Shown here piece after piece: positions 62,790 through 64,000 of a DNA stretch of 64,000 bases. The DNA comes from Duncaniella sp. (GTDB lineage: Bacteria > Bacteroidota > Bacteroidia > Bacteroidales > Muribaculaceae), in assembly GCA_023664955.1 (NCBI GenBank), contig JAMPEV010000001.1, positions 1,296,188 to 1,360,187 of the forward strand, given 5' to 3'. The notes under the pieces are model-generated. The model was given only the letters and a program-made list of their open reading frames with translations. It was not told the origin of the DNA and searched no databases. Position 1 is the stretch's first letter. Each line of letters begins with the position of its first letter. The translations under genes were made by a program, and so were the position numbers.

Positions 62790-63707
62790 TTAGCCGCAGT
62801 GGTGTACGGAGACCTCATCAGACGGCGATTGGGATAAGCGCCATATAGCCACCAGACAAACCCCCGAAAGGATAATCGACAAAGTTATCATCCACCAAGA
62901 GCCAATGCCGATTGTCTCCACCCATCCGGAAGCACTCTCTGAAACTTCCGCGTTTCCAGCCCTACGGCTTAGCCATGACGAATACACCACCACCCCATTA
63001 TTAAGTATGTGGGCAAACACCGGCAACCACAATGACCGGCTCCACAGGAGCAAGTATCCAAAATATGCGCCCAATAACATTCGCGGGAAAAAGCCATAGA
63101 ATTGGGCATGGAACGCGCTGAAAATGAAAGCTGCAAGCCATATTGCCACATGGCGATTCAATGGGCCGCTCGCTAAAAGTCGCTGAAGTGCGCCGCGGAA
63201 GAATATCTCTTCACTGAATCCTGCCAAAACCGCAACTATTAAAAGACTCACCACAAGGTCGCCAACCGAAGTACCTCCGAGTAGGATTTCCACCGACTTC
63301 CTCGCTGCGTCCTCTGACGTGCGCATCCATTCTTCTACCGCCCCCATGTTCTCAGGCAAGCTCAACCCTTCGTTCCAAGCCACAAGCGCATTCATGCCCG
63401 GCAAAGATACGCAAAGCATTAAGTATACCAACAGGAACTGTACGATTTTAACTCCATTGGAAAAGCCAAGAAATGACTGTGGACTCACAGAGACCAACAC
63501 GGCAGTCATAACGGCCGGCAACACAAACAGAAGTACATCCTGAATCACGGTACCGATACGCAGTGAAAGAGTGGTGATTCCCCCACTGGTCACGATAGAC
63601 ATAATCATGCTTACCACAATCAGGCACAGCAGAGTCACCCCGAAAAACAGCAACAATCGTTGGGAGAAACCCTTCGACAAACCATACTCCGCACTATAGT
63701 TGTTCAT
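62790..63707 (-). CDS. CPBP-family intramembrane metalloprotease (Abi/CAAX-type)
   Basis: The 305-residue membrane protein has about eight hydrophobic helices and the conserved CPBP motifs: GFSEEIFFRGALQRLL (EExxxR, about residue 166), FSAFHAQFYGFFPRM (F-x-x-x-H, about 197) and AHILNNG (about 234), which supply the Glu and His metal ligands. Family members cleave or modify prenylated or small peptides; bacterial ones are tied to bacteriocin immunity or processing. Its ATG overlaps the stop of the partial upstream gene by one base (TAATG). Confidence 0.9.
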   Translation of the reverse strand: MNNYSAEYGLSKGFSQRLLLFFGVTLLCLIVVSMIMSIVTSGGITTLSLRIGTVIQDVLLFVLPAVMTAVLVSVSPQSFLGFSNGVKIVQFLLVYLMLCVSLPGMNALVAWNEGLSLPENMGAVEEWMRTSEDAARKSVEILLGGTSVGDLVVSLLIVAVLAGFSEEIFFRGALQRLLASGPLNRHVAIWLAAFIFSAFHAQFYGFFPRMLLGAYFGYLLLWSRSLWLPVFAHILNNGVVVYSSWLSRRAGNAEVSESASGWVETIGIGSWWMITLSIILSGVCLVAIWRLSQSPSDEVSVHHCG

Positions 63708-64000
63708 TACTTATCCAAATAGAAATCTGATGTGAGATTGATATACTCTTCGGTATATACATTATCCTTATTTCGGATGCAAAGATAAGAAATTTCGGGA
63801 TGAAGAACACCATTCTCACCATCTTTTCCCACTTGCCATAATGTTCTGAAGGGGTTTCTACCATCACGGGAAAACACAGTGAAACGCCTTATGACCTCAA
63901 GCCTGTTAAGTGCGAGCAAGAATTCAATTTCATCATTCCTACCGGACGGAGCTATAAATGCCAGCGAATCACCGGCACTTTTCATTAACCGGCTCGAAAT
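63707..64000 (-). CDS. Partial gene at window edge (unknown small protein, 5' part missing or extended)
   Basis: An ATG at 63985 would give 92 residues (MKSAGDSLAFIAPSGRNDEI ...), but the frame stays open to 64000, so the true start may lie outside. The sequence contains LLALNRLEVIRRFTVFS and ISYLCIRNKDNVYTEEYINL. I recognise no family. The stop overlaps the CPBP start codon by one base, so the two are translationally coupled and probably functionally linked. Confidence 0.6.
   Translation of the reverse strand: MSSRLMKSAGDSLAFIAPSGRNDEIEFLLALNRLEVIRRFTVFSRDGRNPFRTLWQVGKDGENGVLHPEISYLCIRNKDNVYTEEYINLTSDFYLDK

Overview
The window looks like chromosomal DNA of a Bacteroidales bacterium, most probably a gut member (Muribaculaceae or a close relative is my inference). 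The reasons are a SusC/SusD pair, many TTTG-N18-20-TAnnTTTG promoters, type III glutamine synthetase, LL-diaminopimelate aminotransferase, a lipoprotein-type RND pump, and several protein families mostly seen in this phylum (DUF4293, DUF4827, DUF6377, PCMD lipoprotein). I see no tRNA, rRNA, CRISPR array or intact insertion sequence.

Layout. 1-3575 (minus): a tightly coupled four-gene operon with a membrane steroid 5-alpha-reductase-like protein, a short old-yellow-enzyme flavoprotein and two short-chain dehydrogenases, the second cut by the window edge. This is the composition expected of a gut steroid or bile-acid (3-oxo-delta4) reduction pathway. 3766-6757 (minus): a GH28 polygalacturonase and a double-domain esterase. 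6930-12254: small proteins, LptD, a DUF4293 membrane protein and SurE. 12425-18098: a membrane-bound DUF6377 regulator, a large lipoprotein, and a PCMD lipoprotein plus beta-barrel pair. 18212-21244: a receiver-like/ATP-grasp protein. 21439-25081: a PL10-CE8 pectin enzyme and a second GH28. 25182-30921: a complete RND efflux operon. 31545-39929: SusC, SusD, a PL1 pectate lyase and a third GH28. 40081-44080: DHH phosphoesterase, DUF4827 lipoprotein, GlmM and an EamA transporter. 44086-44691: a restriction-enzyme remnant between 14-bp direct repeats. 44686-52287 (minus): exported unknown protein, PurF-like enzyme, GSIII, DapL, DapF. 52497-54565 (minus): an orphan replication pair (DUF6291 protein and DnaB-like helicase) with a palindromic operator candidate. 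54776-61623 (plus): Omp85 lipoprotein, HAD phosphatase, sensor kinase, exported C1B peptidase. 61773-64000 (minus): YitT protein, CPBP protease and a partial gene.

How the parts work together. Three separate islands (3.8-6.8, 21.4-25.1 and 31.5-39.9 kb) together encode a pectin system: outer-membrane uptake, endo-acting lyases, a pectin methylesterase, two deacetylase-type hydrolase domains and three GH28 enzymes. Housekeeping and envelope genes lie between them. Nitrogen and lysine genes (PurF-like, GSIII, DapL, DapF) form a minus-strand run.

The most interesting points are the steroid-reductase operon, the restriction-enzyme scar with its flanking repeats, the isolated replication module with its operator-like dyad, the receiver-like/ATP-grasp protein that appears to lack a phospho-histidine swivel domain, and a 42-codon remnant of an AspT/YidE-type transporter upstream of susC. 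All domain calls were made by eye.
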